From Caldatribacterium sp051549785 (GTDB taxonomy: Bacteria > Atribacterota > Atribacteria > Atribacterales > Caldatribacteriaceae), in contig NZ_CP189974.1 of the NCBI RefSeq assembly GCF_051549785.1, forward strand, positions 310,001 through 374,000: a DNA stretch of 64,000 bases. Reading direction: 5' to 3'. Position numbers and translations under genes: made by a program. The notes beneath the pieces are model-generated. The model had not been told where the DNA came from. It did not search any database and worked only from the letters and a program-made list of their open reading frames with translations. Each line of letters begins with the position of its first letter. Positions within the stretch are counted from its first letter, which is position 1. Below are positions 16,937 to 25,027 of the stretch, one piece after another.

Positions 16937-18286
16937 ATGGAGAGAAGAAGGGTACGGCCAGTCAAAGAGGGAAAACGAGGCAGAGGGCCCGTCCTCTACT
17001 GGATGCAGCGAGAGCAGAGGGTCCGGGAGAACTGGGCGCTGTACTTCGCCTCTGTGCTCGCAAGAGAAAGCGACGTTCCGCTTTACGTTTGCTTCAACCT
17101 TGTGCCCGATTTCCTCGGGGCTCTGCCCCGAGCGTACCTATTTATGCTCGAGGGCCTGCGGGAGGTCGAGGGGGAACTCGCCGAGCTCCACATCCCCTTT
17201 GTGCTCCTTCGGGGCCAGCCGAAAGACACCATCCCAGACCTTGCCCGTGACCTCGAGGCTTCGGTGGTCGTTACCGACTTCAATCCCCTGAACATCGTGC
17301 GAGCCTGGAAAAAGGAGGTCCTGCAACGCCTCACGGCCACCGTGTTCGAGGTCGATGCGAGGAACATCGTCCCCGTCTGGGTGACCTCTTCAAAGAAGGA
17401 GTACGGGGCCTTCACCATCCGTCGGAAAATCCACCGCCATCTCCCGGAATGCCTCGGAGAATTCCCAAAGCTTGGGAAGCAACCCTACCTGGGACGCACC
17501 CATCGAACCTGCGACTGGGAAAAACTCTTCGCTGAGCTTTTCCCCGAACACCCAAAACTCCCCTGCACTCCGGGGTACGCTGCGGGGATGCGCGCGCTAC
17601 GAGAGTTCCTTGAAGAACGCCTCCCCCACTATGCCAAACAACGGAACGACCCGACGGTCCTTGCCACTTCCCTCCTCTCCCCCTACCTCCACTTCGGCCA
17701 GATTTCGGCCCAAAAGGTGGCGCTGGAAGCGCTGAAGTTTCGAGAGAAATACCCCGAGAGCGTGGACGCCTTCCTCGAGCAGCTCATCGTGCGCCGGGAG
17801 CTCGCGGAGAACTTCTGTACTTACGAGGAGCACTACGACACTCCTTCGGGGTTCCCCCGCTGGGCTCAGGAGACCCTCAAGGCCCACAGGAACGACCACC
17901 GACCGTACCTCTATACCCTCGAAGAGCTTGAGCACGCCAAAACCCACGACCCCCTCTGGAACGCCGCCCAGAGGGAGCTCCTTCTGGCGGGGAGAATCCA
18001 CAACTACGTGCGGATGTACTGGGCAAAGAAAATCCTCGAGTGGTCGGAAAACGAGGAAGAGGCACTCCGGCGGGCCATCGACCTCAATGACCGGTACGCC
18101 CTCGACGGACGGGATCCCAACGGGTACACTGGGATTGCCTGGGCCATAGGGGGCGTGCACGATCGGCCCTTCCCGGAGCGGAGAATCTTCGGCAAAATTC
18201 GCTCCATGACCCTTGAACAGTGCGCCCGGAAGTTCAGCGTGGAGCGGTACATCGCACGGGTTGAGGAGCTCTCTAAGGATTCCTGA
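16937..18286 (+). CDS. Class II CPD photolyase
   Basis: A 449-residue FAD enzyme that repairs cyclobutane pyrimidine dimers using light. Class II hallmarks are visible: YWMQREQRVRENWAL near residue 21, the DFNPLN loop of the Rossmann domain, FGQISAQKVALEAL (about 258), the FLEQLIVRRELAENFCTYEE region (about 280), WNAAQRELLLAGRIHNYVRMYW (about 341-362) and DLNDRYALDGRDPNGYTGI (about 380-398). The length is normal. The start is ATG at 16937, 9 nt after the UbiB-like gene. The 3' end overlaps the convergent YbjQ-family gene by 14 bp. A light-dependent enzyme is notable if the host is subsurface or hot-spring anaerobic. Confidence 0.92.
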   Translation: MERRRVRPVKEGKRGRGPVLYWMQREQRVRENWALYFASVLARESDVPLYVCFNLVPDFLGALPRAYLFMLEGLREVEGELAELHIPFVLLRGQPKDTIPDLARDLEASVVVTDFNPLNIVRAWKKEVLQRLTATVFEVDARNIVPVWVTSSKKEYGAFTIRRKIHRHLPECLGEFPKLGKQPYLGRTHRTCDWEKLFAELFPEHPKLPCTPGYAAGMRALREFLEERLPHYAKQRNDPTVLATSLLSPYLHFGQISAQKVALEALKFREKYPESVDAFLEQLIVRRELAENFCTYEEHYDTPSGFPRWAQETLKAHRNDHRPYLYTLEELEHAKTHDPLWNAAQRELLLAGRIHNYVRMYWAKKILEWSENEEEALRRAIDLNDRYALDGRDPNGYTGIAWAIGGVHDRPFPERRIFGKIRSMTLEQCARKFSVERYIARVEELSKDS

Positions 18287-18593
18287 GCCTCACCGCCGTC
18301 CCATAGGCGATGATTTCCGCTGCCCCGCTCATGACCATGCTTGTCGCAAGACGCACCCCCAAAACGGCATCGGCCCCGAGCTTCCTCGCTTCTTCAACCA
18401 TCCGCTCAAGGGCAATCCTCCGCGCCGCCGAAAGCATCTCGGTGTACTCTTTGATCTCTCCCCCCACCAGGGTCCGCAAAGCGGCCATGATGTCCTTCCC
18501 AAGCCATCGGGCACGGATGGTGCTCCCGCAGACCACACCGAGCACTTCCTGGATGTCTTTTCCAGGAATCGACTCTAAAGTCGAAAGCAGCAC
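18273..18593 (-). CDS. YbjQ/UPF0145 family protein
   Basis: A 106-residue small protein of the YbjQ (DUF74) family: LLSTLESIPGKDIQEVLG at the start, GGEIKEYTEML, and LGADAVLGVRLATS near the end, matching the conserved ETIPG...G.v.G and GADAvvgv.f features. These proteins form pentameric rings of unknown function. The start is GTG at 18593, preceded by AAGGAGGTGGG. The frame is open much further upstream, but that passes through the tRNA-Ser gene and is not coding. A TATAAT box lies 23-28 nt upstream of the start. Confidence 0.85.
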   Translation of the reverse strand: MLLSTLESIPGKDIQEVLGVVCGSTIRARWLGKDIMAALRTLVGGEIKEYTEMLSAARRIALERMVEEARKLGADAVLGVRLATSMVMSGAAEIIAYGTAVRLRNP

Positions 18594-18615
18594 CCTCCCA
18601 CCTCCTTCGCGCACT

Positions 18616-18621
18616 ATTATA
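18616..18621 (-). promoter_or_regulatory. -10 box (TATAAT) for the YbjQ-family gene
   Basis: A perfect TATAAT on the - strand lies 23 nt upstream of the GTG at 18593. No convincing -35 box is seen at 16-18 nt. The leader would be about 16 nt and include the SD AAGGAGGTG. Confidence 0.4.
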
Positions 18622-18793
18622 CCTTCTTGGGGCCATACGGAGGGCCAGAAGGAGAGGCAAATTCGGCGACGAAACATCGGGTACCTTCCTGATGGCAAGA
18701 GAAAAACCAGATTACGAAGAAGCAAGAACCGCGTCAGGCCTTTTGGGGCAATCCCACAGGGAGGGATTGCCAGGACAAGGGCCCAAAAAACCC

Positions 18794-18884
18794 TGGCGGA
18801 GGGGGTGGGACTCGAACCCACATTGCCCGTCGAGGGCGTACCGGTTTTCAAGACCGGCTCCTTAGCCAGTTCGGACACCCCTCC
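18794..18884 (-). tRNA. tRNA-Ser(UGA)
   Basis: A 91-nt type II tRNA on the - strand. The acceptor stem is GGAGGGG/CCCCTCC, and the anticodon stem-loop CCGGT-CTTGAAA-ACCGG gives anticodon UGA. A long variable arm (about 19 nt) and T-arm GTGGG-TTCGAGT-CCCAC are present. Discriminator G and an encoded CCA (18794-18796) end it. The long variable arm with UGA identifies serine. Confidence 0.95.
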
Positions 18885-19783
18885 CCGGAGAGAATTATAT
18901 TCCTGATGCTTCCACTGTGCAACACGCGAGAACGGTGCACACCTATGGGGCACTCGAGAAACCGGCGTCTTTGAGCTTCTGCTAAGGCTCCAGTAGGGTG
19001 CTCTTTCTGCAGCATCACACGGTTTCAGGTCTATCCTGTCACGGGGGTATGGGAGAATTCTCTCGGGAGATCCGGTCAAGTCCCCCACTCCTCTCTCTCC
19101 ATCGCCCGCCTAAACCGAAAAGGGGTACTCCGCGAGGAACCTTTTGAGCTTTCGGCTCCCGGCGCTCCCGAACCAAGAGCACGTGTTTTCGCCCTTTTCC
19201 TCTGTCACCGCGAGCCTCGCTTTTTCGCCTGGCGAAGCAATCTCGTTTTCCAGGTCCCGAAACTGCTCCGTCGCTTCGCTCCTCGCAGTGACAAAGAAAA
19301 AGCTCCTCGCAGCGATAGAAAGAAGGAATCTCACAGTGACAGATCAAGAAATCCCTTGCAGTGACCACCGGCACGTCACTGCGAGCTCGTGGTTTCTTTC
19401 GCGAAGCAGTCTTTTAGAGATTCCTTGACGCTTTGCGGCCCGGAATTAACGGGAAAAGAAGTAGCTTGGAAGGACCAAAAAAAGAAGCAGCCCGAAAGGA
19501 CGGGAAACAACGGCAGAGGAAACACTGCCAGATGTTCTGCTCCCTCCTTGTAGCGACAAACAAAGGAATCTCGCAGTGACCTTTCCCCACCGTTCTTCCA
19601 CCACGAAGCGGTGAGGAATCGGGGGTGAGATTGCTTTACCAGAAGGACTCACAACGGCTCTCTCACCGTTGTAGGGCTGCAAGACCCAAAAGTGAGTGAG
19701 ATCGAAAGCTCACAGGATGGCACGAGAAAAGGAGAACCTCTTGACTCGACAACGGCAAGAGAGGACAGCGCGTACAGAGAGAT
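18885..19783. repeat. Non-coding stretch with dispersed-repeat copies
   Basis: About 900 bp with no credible gene. From about 19200 to 19440 and again near 19540-19640 there are several degenerate copies of the dispersed repeat seen across the window: TCACCGCGAGCCTCG, GCGAAGCAATCTCG, CGCAGTGACAAAG, GTCACTGCGAGCTCGTGG and GCGAAGCAGTCT. Alternating forward and complementary arms could fold into imperfect hairpins. Short open frames here are created by the repeats. Confidence 0.7.
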
Positions 19784-21106
19784 TCAACGGGCACCCTTGC
19801 CAAGGAGCATAACAAGGAGGGTTCGACCAAGGATCTCAAAATCGAGACTCGGCGAGAGGTTGCGCAGGTAGTACAGGTCGTATTCGAGTTTCTCCCAGAC
19901 CGTCTCCGGCCCCTCGTCATATCGCCCCCGCACCTGAGCCCATCCAGTAATTCCCGGCTTCACAAGGAGGCGTATTTCGTAGTAAGGGATGAGCTTCTTC
20001 CACCGCTCGACGAACTCCGGACGTTCCGGCCGTGGGCCTACGAGGCTCATTTCTCCCCGAAGGACGTTCAGAAGCTGCGGGAGCTCGTCGAGACGAGTTC
20101 GGCGAAGAATCCTCCCCACCCGGGTAACACGAGGGTCGTTGCTCTGAGCGAGAACCGCTCCGGTTGTTCTCTCTGCATCAGGGATCATGGTGCGGAACTT
20201 GCACAGGCGAAAGACCCGGCCATCCTTTCCCACCCGCTTCTGCCAGTAAAAGACTGGGCCCGGGGAATCGAGGTAAACAAGGAGCGCGAGAAGGCCAAGG
20301 AGGGGAGAAAGGAGGCCAAGAAGGACCCCGGCCACCACCCGGTCCAGGGCGTACTTGAGCGTCAAGTAGGGGTTGTTCTTGACCATCTGCTCGTAGTTAA
20401 GAAGATCCGCCAGGGTGAGCTTGATCTGACCCTTATGTTCCTCAAAGAAAGCCAAGGCTTCCTGTACCCCACAATCAATACCCTCCTCACGAAGCAAGAC
20501 CGCCGCTTTTTCCCGCTCTTCAGGTTCAAGGAGTAGGAGCACCCGGTCAATATCAAGATCCTGGACGATGCGCCGGAGGTATCTCCGAAGTTCGTCCTCT
20601 CCCAAGGCGTCAACATCGGTCCCTCCAACCACCACCCCAAAGGGAGCGCTCTTTCGGCGGAGGTCCTCAAAGAGCCTTCTCCCCCTCTCACCCCGGTAGA
20701 GGACAAAAAACCTCTCCTCTTGCCACTTCCTGAAAAGGGGAAGACGGAGGGCAAGGAAAGCAAAGAAACTCACGAGTATCCAGAGGAGAATCACCAGGCG
20801 AGGGAAGAAGAATACCCGAAGGTAGAAGAGGGCTGCGGTGAAAACAAAAAAGGTGAGCACACCCGAAGTCACAAGGCGGGAAAAACCAAAAAGGGCCGAT
20901 CGAGAACGCCGTGAGTACATCCCAAGAAGAGCATGGAGGAAGACCTGGAGAAGGGGAGCAACGAAGAGCCACCGAAAGGACAGAGCGAAAGCCCGAAGGA
21001 CAGCTACGTCTCCTCTGAAGAGGGAATGGAGCCAGAAGGCTCCATAAAGCGAACAAAGCCCGGCAAGATAATCGAGAAGGGGGAGGTACCTCTGCCCAGC
21101 CGTCAT
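19784..21106 (-). CDS. Polyprenyl-phosphate sugar-1-phosphate transferase (WcaJ/WbaP-type)
   Basis: A 440-residue initiating transferase. Four N-terminal transmembrane helices and a CoA-binding-like middle domain are followed by a membrane re-entrant segment and the C-terminal bacterial sugar transferase domain (about 250-440): KRVGKDGRVFRLCKFRTM, RRTRLDELPQLLNVLRGEMSLVGPRPE and KPGITGWAQVRGRY. It moves a hexose-1-phosphate onto undecaprenyl phosphate, the first step of exopolysaccharide or O-antigen synthesis. The start is ATG at 21106; a GTG at 21133 lies only 8 nt from a TATAAT box and would need a leaderless message. It is separated from the main EPS island by about 10 kb. Confidence 0.9.
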   Translation of the reverse strand: MTAGQRYLPLLDYLAGLCSLYGAFWLHSLFRGDVAVLRAFALSFRWLFVAPLLQVFLHALLGMYSRRSRSALFGFSRLVTSGVLTFFVFTAALFYLRVFFFPRLVILLWILVSFFAFLALRLPLFRKWQEERFFVLYRGERGRRLFEDLRRKSAPFGVVVGGTDVDALGEDELRRYLRRIVQDLDIDRVLLLLEPEEREKAAVLLREEGIDCGVQEALAFFEEHKGQIKLTLADLLNYEQMVKNNPYLTLKYALDRVVAGVLLGLLSPLLGLLALLVYLDSPGPVFYWQKRVGKDGRVFRLCKFRTMIPDAERTTGAVLAQSNDPRVTRVGRILRRTRLDELPQLLNVLRGEMSLVGPRPERPEFVERWKKLIPYYEIRLLVKPGITGWAQVRGRYDEGPETVWEKLEYDLYYLRNLSPSLDFEILGRTLLVMLLGKGAR

Positions 21107-21141
21107 GAACAACCCCCCAAGGCAAAACCTCACCTTTGTCC

Positions 21142-21147
21142 ATTATA
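21142..21147 (-). promoter_or_regulatory. -10 box (TATAAT) for the sugar transferase gene
   Basis: A perfect TATAAT on the - strand, 35 nt upstream of the ATG at 21106 and 8 nt upstream of the alternative GTG at 21133. There is no clear -35. The predicted start of transcription falls at the GTG. Confidence 0.4.
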
Positions 21148-21203
21148 CCTCAAAGGGATGATACAGGTGAGCCCCTGAAAAAACCAGGAAAAAGGACGCG
21201 CAG

Positions 21204-21737
21204 TCAAAATGACACCTCAACGAGCCTTTGGGCTTCTCTTGTGACCTCGGGGGAGGAAAAGGGATCCTGGCAGGAGCGAATGACCCTCTCCACAAGGCGC
21301 ACAAAGGACTCCGGAGGGAGGAAATGAGGGATATCCCGGATGTAGACCGCCTGAGGATAGAGCCTGTGGGCCGCCTCGTAGATGAGGACCTGTGCGGTGG
21401 TGTAGGCCGTGATTGCCCCAAGGTCGTTGAGGGCATCCTTCTGGAGAGGATGGAATCCTCCCGCAAGCTGCAGGCCTTTCCACCTGACGTAGACAAGGCA
21501 GGAAGATCCGGAAAAGGACAGGATGGAGAACGCTCCGTTCTCGTCGAGAAAACCCTGGAAGACCTCTCCTCTTTCGTTGTACGCAAGAACCACTCCCACC
21601 TCAGGAGAGGCCACCTCGCAGGAAGGGAGTACCACCCTCCCCTTCACCCCGCATCTCCCCGGAGTCCCAAAGGACGGACCCTGGAGACACCCGCCAAGGA
21701 AAGGCACAAGGAGAAGAACAAGCATCGCGACCCTCAT
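21204..21737 (-). CDS. Lipoprotein of unknown function, paralogue of the N-terminal domain of the PKD lipoprotein at 27.4 kb
   Basis: A 177-residue exported lipoprotein: signal peptide with lipobox LGGC at about residues 14-17. The mature part aligns by eye with the first about 190 residues of the gene ending at 25742. Shared features are QxPxFGxPG just after the lipid Cys, GxVxLPS, YTTAQVLIYEA, YPxAxxxxDIP, PPxxF and RxCxD. The shared domain has no name I can give. The start ATG at 21737 begins the signal peptide; upstream frame continuation is not coding. A 13-bp sequence upstream is identical to one upstream of the paralogue. Confidence 0.7.
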   Translation of the reverse strand: MRVAMLVLLLVPFLGGCLQGPSFGTPGRCGVKGRVVLPSCEVASPEVGVVLAYNERGEVFQGFLDENGAFSILSFSGSSCLVYVRWKGLQLAGGFHPLQKDALNDLGAITAYTTAQVLIYEAAHRLYPQAVYIRDIPHFLPPESFVRLVERVIRSCQDPFSSPEVTREAQRLVEVSF

Positions 21738-21780
21738 ACCAGAAAGATTACCCAGGACAAAGGGAGTTTTCCATAGGAAA

Positions 21781-21793
21781 AAGGGACTATTTT
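21781..21793 (-). promoter_or_regulatory. Shared upstream element, copy 1
   Basis: On the + strand this reads AAGGGACTATTTT (- strand AAAATAGTCCCTT). It lies about 45 nt upstream of the lipoprotein start at 21737. The same 13-mer occurs upstream of the paralogue at 27430, followed in both by a GGAAAA block. It could be an operator or residual homology from gene duplication. Confidence 0.35.
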
Positions 21794-21849
21794 GGGATGG
21801 GAGAGGGCCCAGGCAATTTCCCGTGACCCGTTCGCAACGACCTTCACCG

Positions 21850-22120
21850 TGTCCTTGCGAGTTTGCTGTTTCGTCCTTTTTCTCTGTCACCGCGAGCTCG
21901 TGTATCGCTTGCGAAGCAAGCCCGTTTCCTGTAGCCCTGGGATTGCTTCGCCGCTTTCGTTCCTTGTGGTGACAGGGAGAGGGTTACCGTGAGGTCATGG
22001 TCTTGTTTCCGAAGCGTTCTCGGCTTCGAAGTGCCTTGATCCTGTATGGTTCGTAAAGACAGAGAGGGAATTTCGCTGCTTCGTAACTTGGAAAGGCTTT
22101 CCTGCCACTTTGCAGCTTGG
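21850..22120. repeat. Dispersed-repeat copies in a non-coding region
   Basis: The stretch 21738-22660 holds no supported gene. Copies of the dispersed repeat lie at about 21850-22000 (TCACCGCGAGCTCGTG, GCGAAGCAAGCCCG, GGTGACAGGGAGAGG) and near 22000-22100 (CCGTGAGGTCATGG, CGAAGCGTTCTCGG). From 22120 to 22660 I see nothing interpretable; short frames there have no SD or domain. Confidence 0.6.
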
Positions 22121-22672
22121 AAAGACCGAAAAGGAAACTCGGACGCCGGAACAAGGAAGTCCGGACAAGCGGGAGAAGAAGGATTCGAGAAAGACTGGCA
22201 AAGGGGGTTTGGAATAAAAAACACAGAGTTGAAGAGGTCCCTTCACGGTGACCAGGCAAAAACTCATCCTGCAATAACAAGGTCTCCATGAGGGTTCCAA
22301 GCTCTCATCCCAAACCTGGTCGAGAGCTCGTGCCCGGATATCGCCTCCTTTTGAGTGGGAATCTCCCCTTGAGCACAGAGACCGTAAAGACGCTCTTCAC
22401 CCTCTCTGAAAGACTCGTCCAGAGTAGGGACAAAAACCCAGATACCAGCATTCCCCGGAGAGCAAAAAGACACAGGTTGACCACGGAAAGAAAGCCAATC
22501 CCCGATGACAGTACATGAGGACCCCTTCCCACACAACCAGGACTTAACCCCGCAGTGATGGCGCTTCATCTCCAGAACCGAGCGCTCAGGAAGGTCTCCA
22601 AAACGCCGGTAAAATTCTTGGTTCTACCTCTAAAGTTTTTCGATTGCCATCCGATTGAAAAGTGTGGAAAGG

Positions 22673-22757
22673 GAATGAAAGGGCAAACCCTCCGAAAGGA
22701 GGGGGCGCAAAGCCACGGACCTAAGGCGCAGGAAGCGCTATGGTGGCCGGGCTGCCA
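22673..22757 (+). promoter_or_regulatory. Cyclic-di-GMP-I (GEMM) riboswitch
   Basis: The leader of the 22823 gene matches the GEMM-I aptamer almost base for base in its conserved core. GGGCAAACC opens it, then stem P2 CCCTCC-GAAA-GGAGGG with its GNRA tetraloop. GGCGCAAAGCCACGG is the hallmark strand, followed by CCTAAGGCGC-AGGAA-GCGCTATGGTGG (P3) and the closing CCGGGCTGCC. Known function: it binds one c-di-GMP and changes expression of the downstream gene. A short hairpin CGGG (22748-22751)/CCCG (22761-22764) followed by TTTTT could act as terminator; since the CGGG is part of the aptamer, ligand binding may prevent termination (ON switch, inference). Confidence 0.92.
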
Positions 22758-22822
22758 AGTCCCGTTTTTCTCTTTCCACCTCTTTCTTCCCTTTCCAAAC
22801 TACCCCAGAGGGGGGAAGAGGC

Positions 22823-23815
22823 ATGGCCAAGAAGTTCCTGTGTCTTACCTTTCTGCTTCTCCTGGTACTCCTTGCTGCAGGCTGCGCGACCACTGAACTT
22901 CCCACCCCCACTCTTCCAGAGGAAAGCTCCCTTGCAGTAGCCAGAACGGGCACGGGTACCCTTTCGGGAACCGTGAGAGACGCGGCAGGGAAACGGCTAA
23001 AGAATGTCACCGTGGTGGTTGAGGGTACAGGCCTCTCCGCCACCACAAACATTCTCGGGAAATACCGGCTCACCAGAGTCCCCGCTGGGAAAGTTACAGT
23101 AACGGCCTCCCTCGAAGGCCACGCACCGCAGCAGAAAACTGTAACAGTGCGGAAGAACACGACCACCACGGTGAACTTTATCCTTTCCCCGGAAAACCCC
23201 GGGAACACTTCCCTCTCACAGCCTGCTCCCTCCCCACAAGCCACGGTCCCTGTAGACCTCCTTGTGACATATGGCTGGGGGAAGAACAACGTGGTCCGCT
23301 GGAAGAATGGCACGGTCTACGTCTACGATGCCACCGGGGGTAACGGTACAGTGGACGTGGCAAGCCTTCTCAACGCCTGGAACGACGTCATCGGGGGAGT
23401 AACGACCTTCCGCCTGAGTTCTCATCCCCAGAGTCCGGTGAAAATTTACTACGACGCCCAGAAAGTCACCGCTTTCGGCCCCGGGACCTGGGGGGTCACC
23501 TTCGTCTGGTGGTCGAACTACGAAATCGTTAAAGCCGAGGTGGCCATCCTCCCCTGCGGCACCTATTACGGGGGGATGAGCCTCTGCCCCGAACCAGAGC
23601 TCTACCTCCACGAGCTGGGGCATGTGGTGGGTTTTGGGGGACACACAAACGATGGTGGTGTGATGGATCCTGTCCCGCGCAGCACCACCATCACCACAAC
23701 GGTGCGGGAAACGCTCTCGGCGCTCTACAGCCTCCCTGTGGGGTACACCCTCACCAAAGCTCCCGGAGTGCCGAAGGACGGAATGGCGGTGATACCGGTA
23801 AAGTACAGGGAATAA
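22823..23815 (+). CDS. Lipoprotein with carboxypeptidase-regulatory-like domain and metzincin protease domain
   Basis: A 330-residue secreted lipoprotein: signal peptide with lipobox LAAGC (about residues 16-20) and a Ser/Thr/Pro linker. A CarboxypepD-reg-like beta-sandwich covers about 45-115 (GTLSGTVRDAAGKRLKNVTV ... KYRLTRVPAGKVTVTA). The C-terminal metalloprotease domain has HELGHVVGFGGH at 263-274, the full metzincin HExxHxxGxxH zinc motif, and a Met-turn-like GVMDP. It is predicted to be an outer-surface zinc endopeptidase, matrixin-like. It is under a c-di-GMP-I riboswitch, so it may process or release surface proteins in a c-di-GMP dependent way, loosely comparable to LapG or clostridial PPEP systems (analogy only). 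The start ATG follows GGGGGGAAGAGGC. Confidence 0.85.
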   Translation: MAKKFLCLTFLLLLVLLAAGCATTELPTPTLPEESSLAVARTGTGTLSGTVRDAAGKRLKNVTVVVEGTGLSATTNILGKYRLTRVPAGKVTVTASLEGHAPQQKTVTVRKNTTTTVNFILSPENPGNTSLSQPAPSPQATVPVDLLVTYGWGKNNVVRWKNGTVYVYDATGGNGTVDVASLLNAWNDVIGGVTTFRLSSHPQSPVKIYYDAQKVTAFGPGTWGVTFVWWSNYEIVKAEVAILPCGTYYGGMSLCPEPELYLHELGHVVGFGGHTNDGGVMDPVPRSTTITTTVRETLSALYSLPVGYTLTKAPGVPKDGMAVIPVKYRE

Positions 23816-24000
23816 ACCTTGCTTATTTATACCGTAATCCTGCCAGAATCGAAAGAAAGATGCTCCTGTACCAGTCAGGGCCTTTTAGGTTTCCATTCCC
23901 GTTGGTATCCTGGGAAATGCACCCAAAGACTTTCCCAACGACGGTGTAACAGCTATGAAGACCCTTCAATCCCTTTAAGGATAAAAGTGGTTGAAGGGTT

Positions 24001-24322
24001 TCGGAGATGAGCAATCCCAAGCCTCCCCGGTCTTACCCCCAGATAATCCGGGAAGGGGAAGGAACGGGCCTGGATGGAGAAAGGGGAATCCCTTTTTGGG
24101 GGCGCTCCTTTTCCTTTCCGCCCTCAGTGCCTCCCGGTTCGATGAGCAGTACAGGGTGCTCCATGAACGCCTACTTGCCCGGGGGAAACCCAAGAAGGTG
24201 GCCCTGAGAGCTTCGGCCAACAAACTCCTCCGGCAGATCTCCGCCATCCTGAGGAGTGGGCTTCCCTATGACCCCCATTACTCAGAACGGAAAAGGGGCT
24301 TTGCCCTCCAGGGGACTTAACG
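24001..24322 (+). pseudogene. C-terminal fragment of an IS110-family transposase
   Basis: About 105 codons match the C-terminal (IS116/IS110/IS902) half: GRGRNGPGWRKGNPF, ALSASRFDEQ, ERLLARGKPKKVALRASANK and LLRQISAILRSGLPYDP. The last about 80 residues are nearly identical to the copy at 56.9 kb. The N-terminal DEDD catalytic domain is absent. It ends at TAA 24318-24320 and the DNA similarity continues through TTGAACACAGAACA, which probably marks the element end. Dispersed-repeat sequence follows directly. Confidence 0.75.
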
Positions 24323-24354
24323 TTGAACACAGAACACCGCAAGCCTCGTATTAT

Positions 24355-24570
24355 TGCCTGGTGAAACAATCTCGTTTCTTGGCGATCGTGGGACTGCTTC
24401 GTCGCTCCCTATGGTGACGAATAAGGAAATCCCTCAAGTGGCAAAAGGGGATCTCGCAGTGGCAGATAAGAGGAACCCTTACAAGGGCTTCGGCGTTCCG
24501 TTGCGAGCTCGTCGTTCCGTCTGCAAAGCATGCTCAGGGATTCCTCGCCGCTTTGTGGTCTGGAAAATAA
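24355..24570. repeat. Dispersed-repeat copies beside the IS110 fragment
   Basis: Contains GAAACAATCTCG, GGGACTGCTTCGTCG, GGTGACGAATAAGG, GGGATCTCGCAGTGGC, TTGCGAGCTCGTCG and TCTGCAAAGCATGCTC, all variants of the window-wide repeat. No coding. It begins within about 30 bp of the IS110 end. Confidence 0.65.
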
Positions 24571-24660
24571 AGGGGGGAAGCCGCATAAAGCGGATTTGCT
24601 TTGAGGACTTTCGCCTCTTAGGGACGAAGAAAGCCCCAGAGGGTCCAGGCAACAGAAGGC

Positions 24661-24830
24661 TCATGGTACGGCGTACCAGTCTGTAAGGAGCAACCGGACG
24701 TCCTGCAGGATCCCTGCAATGACCTCCTTCGGCAACGAAGCGATGTACTCTGCCTCCTGTACCTGCCAGTTGAGGCTTCTAATCCGATCAGAGAGAATGA
24801 CCCTTACCACGTCTCTCTTTTCTGGGCTCT
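24661..24830 (-). pseudogene. MazF toxin remnant (C-terminal part only)
   Basis: The - strand frame RDVVRVILSDRIRSLNW, followed by AEYIASLPKEVI and LQDVRLLL, matches the last about 50 residues of MazF/PemK ribonucleases (GVVLADQVRSLDW...ARFVARVPEEVL). The first about 60 residues, including the RNA-binding and catalytic loop, are missing. The frame joins directly to the end of the mazE-like gene, so an internal deletion removed the toxin core. Confidence 0.7.
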
Positions 24831-25027
24831 CCGGTGTCAACTCCCTGATGGAGGTTTTCAGGGGTGACTTTGGCAAGGAACATCTCCAGAGCGGAGACTT
24901 CTTTTACGAGAAGTTTTCCCTCCCGGAGCTCGAAATCAACCTCGGTCCCCTTAGTAAAGCCGAGACGTTCGGCAAAAACCTCAGGGATGCGAATCCCAGG
25001 GCTACTTCCCCATCTCCTGACGTCCAC
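24788..25027 (-). CDS. MazE-like antitoxin (AbrB fold), tail altered by deletion
   Basis: A 79-residue SpoVT/AbrB protein: VRRWGSSPGIRIPEVFAERL and EVDFELREGKLLVKEV form the swapped-hairpin DNA-binding fold. VTPENLHQGVDTGEP is the MazE motif that normally plugs MazF. The start is GTG at 25027, 8 nt after GAGGAGG. The last about 12 residues read out of frame into the deleted mazF. With no intact toxin next to it, the antitoxin is an orphan. Confidence 0.7.
   Translation of the reverse strand: MDVRRWGSSPGIRIPEVFAERLGFTKGTEVDFELREGKLLVKEVSALEMFLAKVTPENLHQGVDTGEPRKERRGKGHSL

Noticed and set aside
18594..19088. Upstream extension of the YbjQ-family frame
   Set aside because: It reads through the tRNA-Ser gene and past a TATAAT box; the SD at the GTG 18593 decides the start.
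22748..22769. Strong intrinsic terminator in the riboswitch
   Set aside because: The stem is only four G-C pairs; mentioned as a possible expression platform but not listed as a separate terminator.
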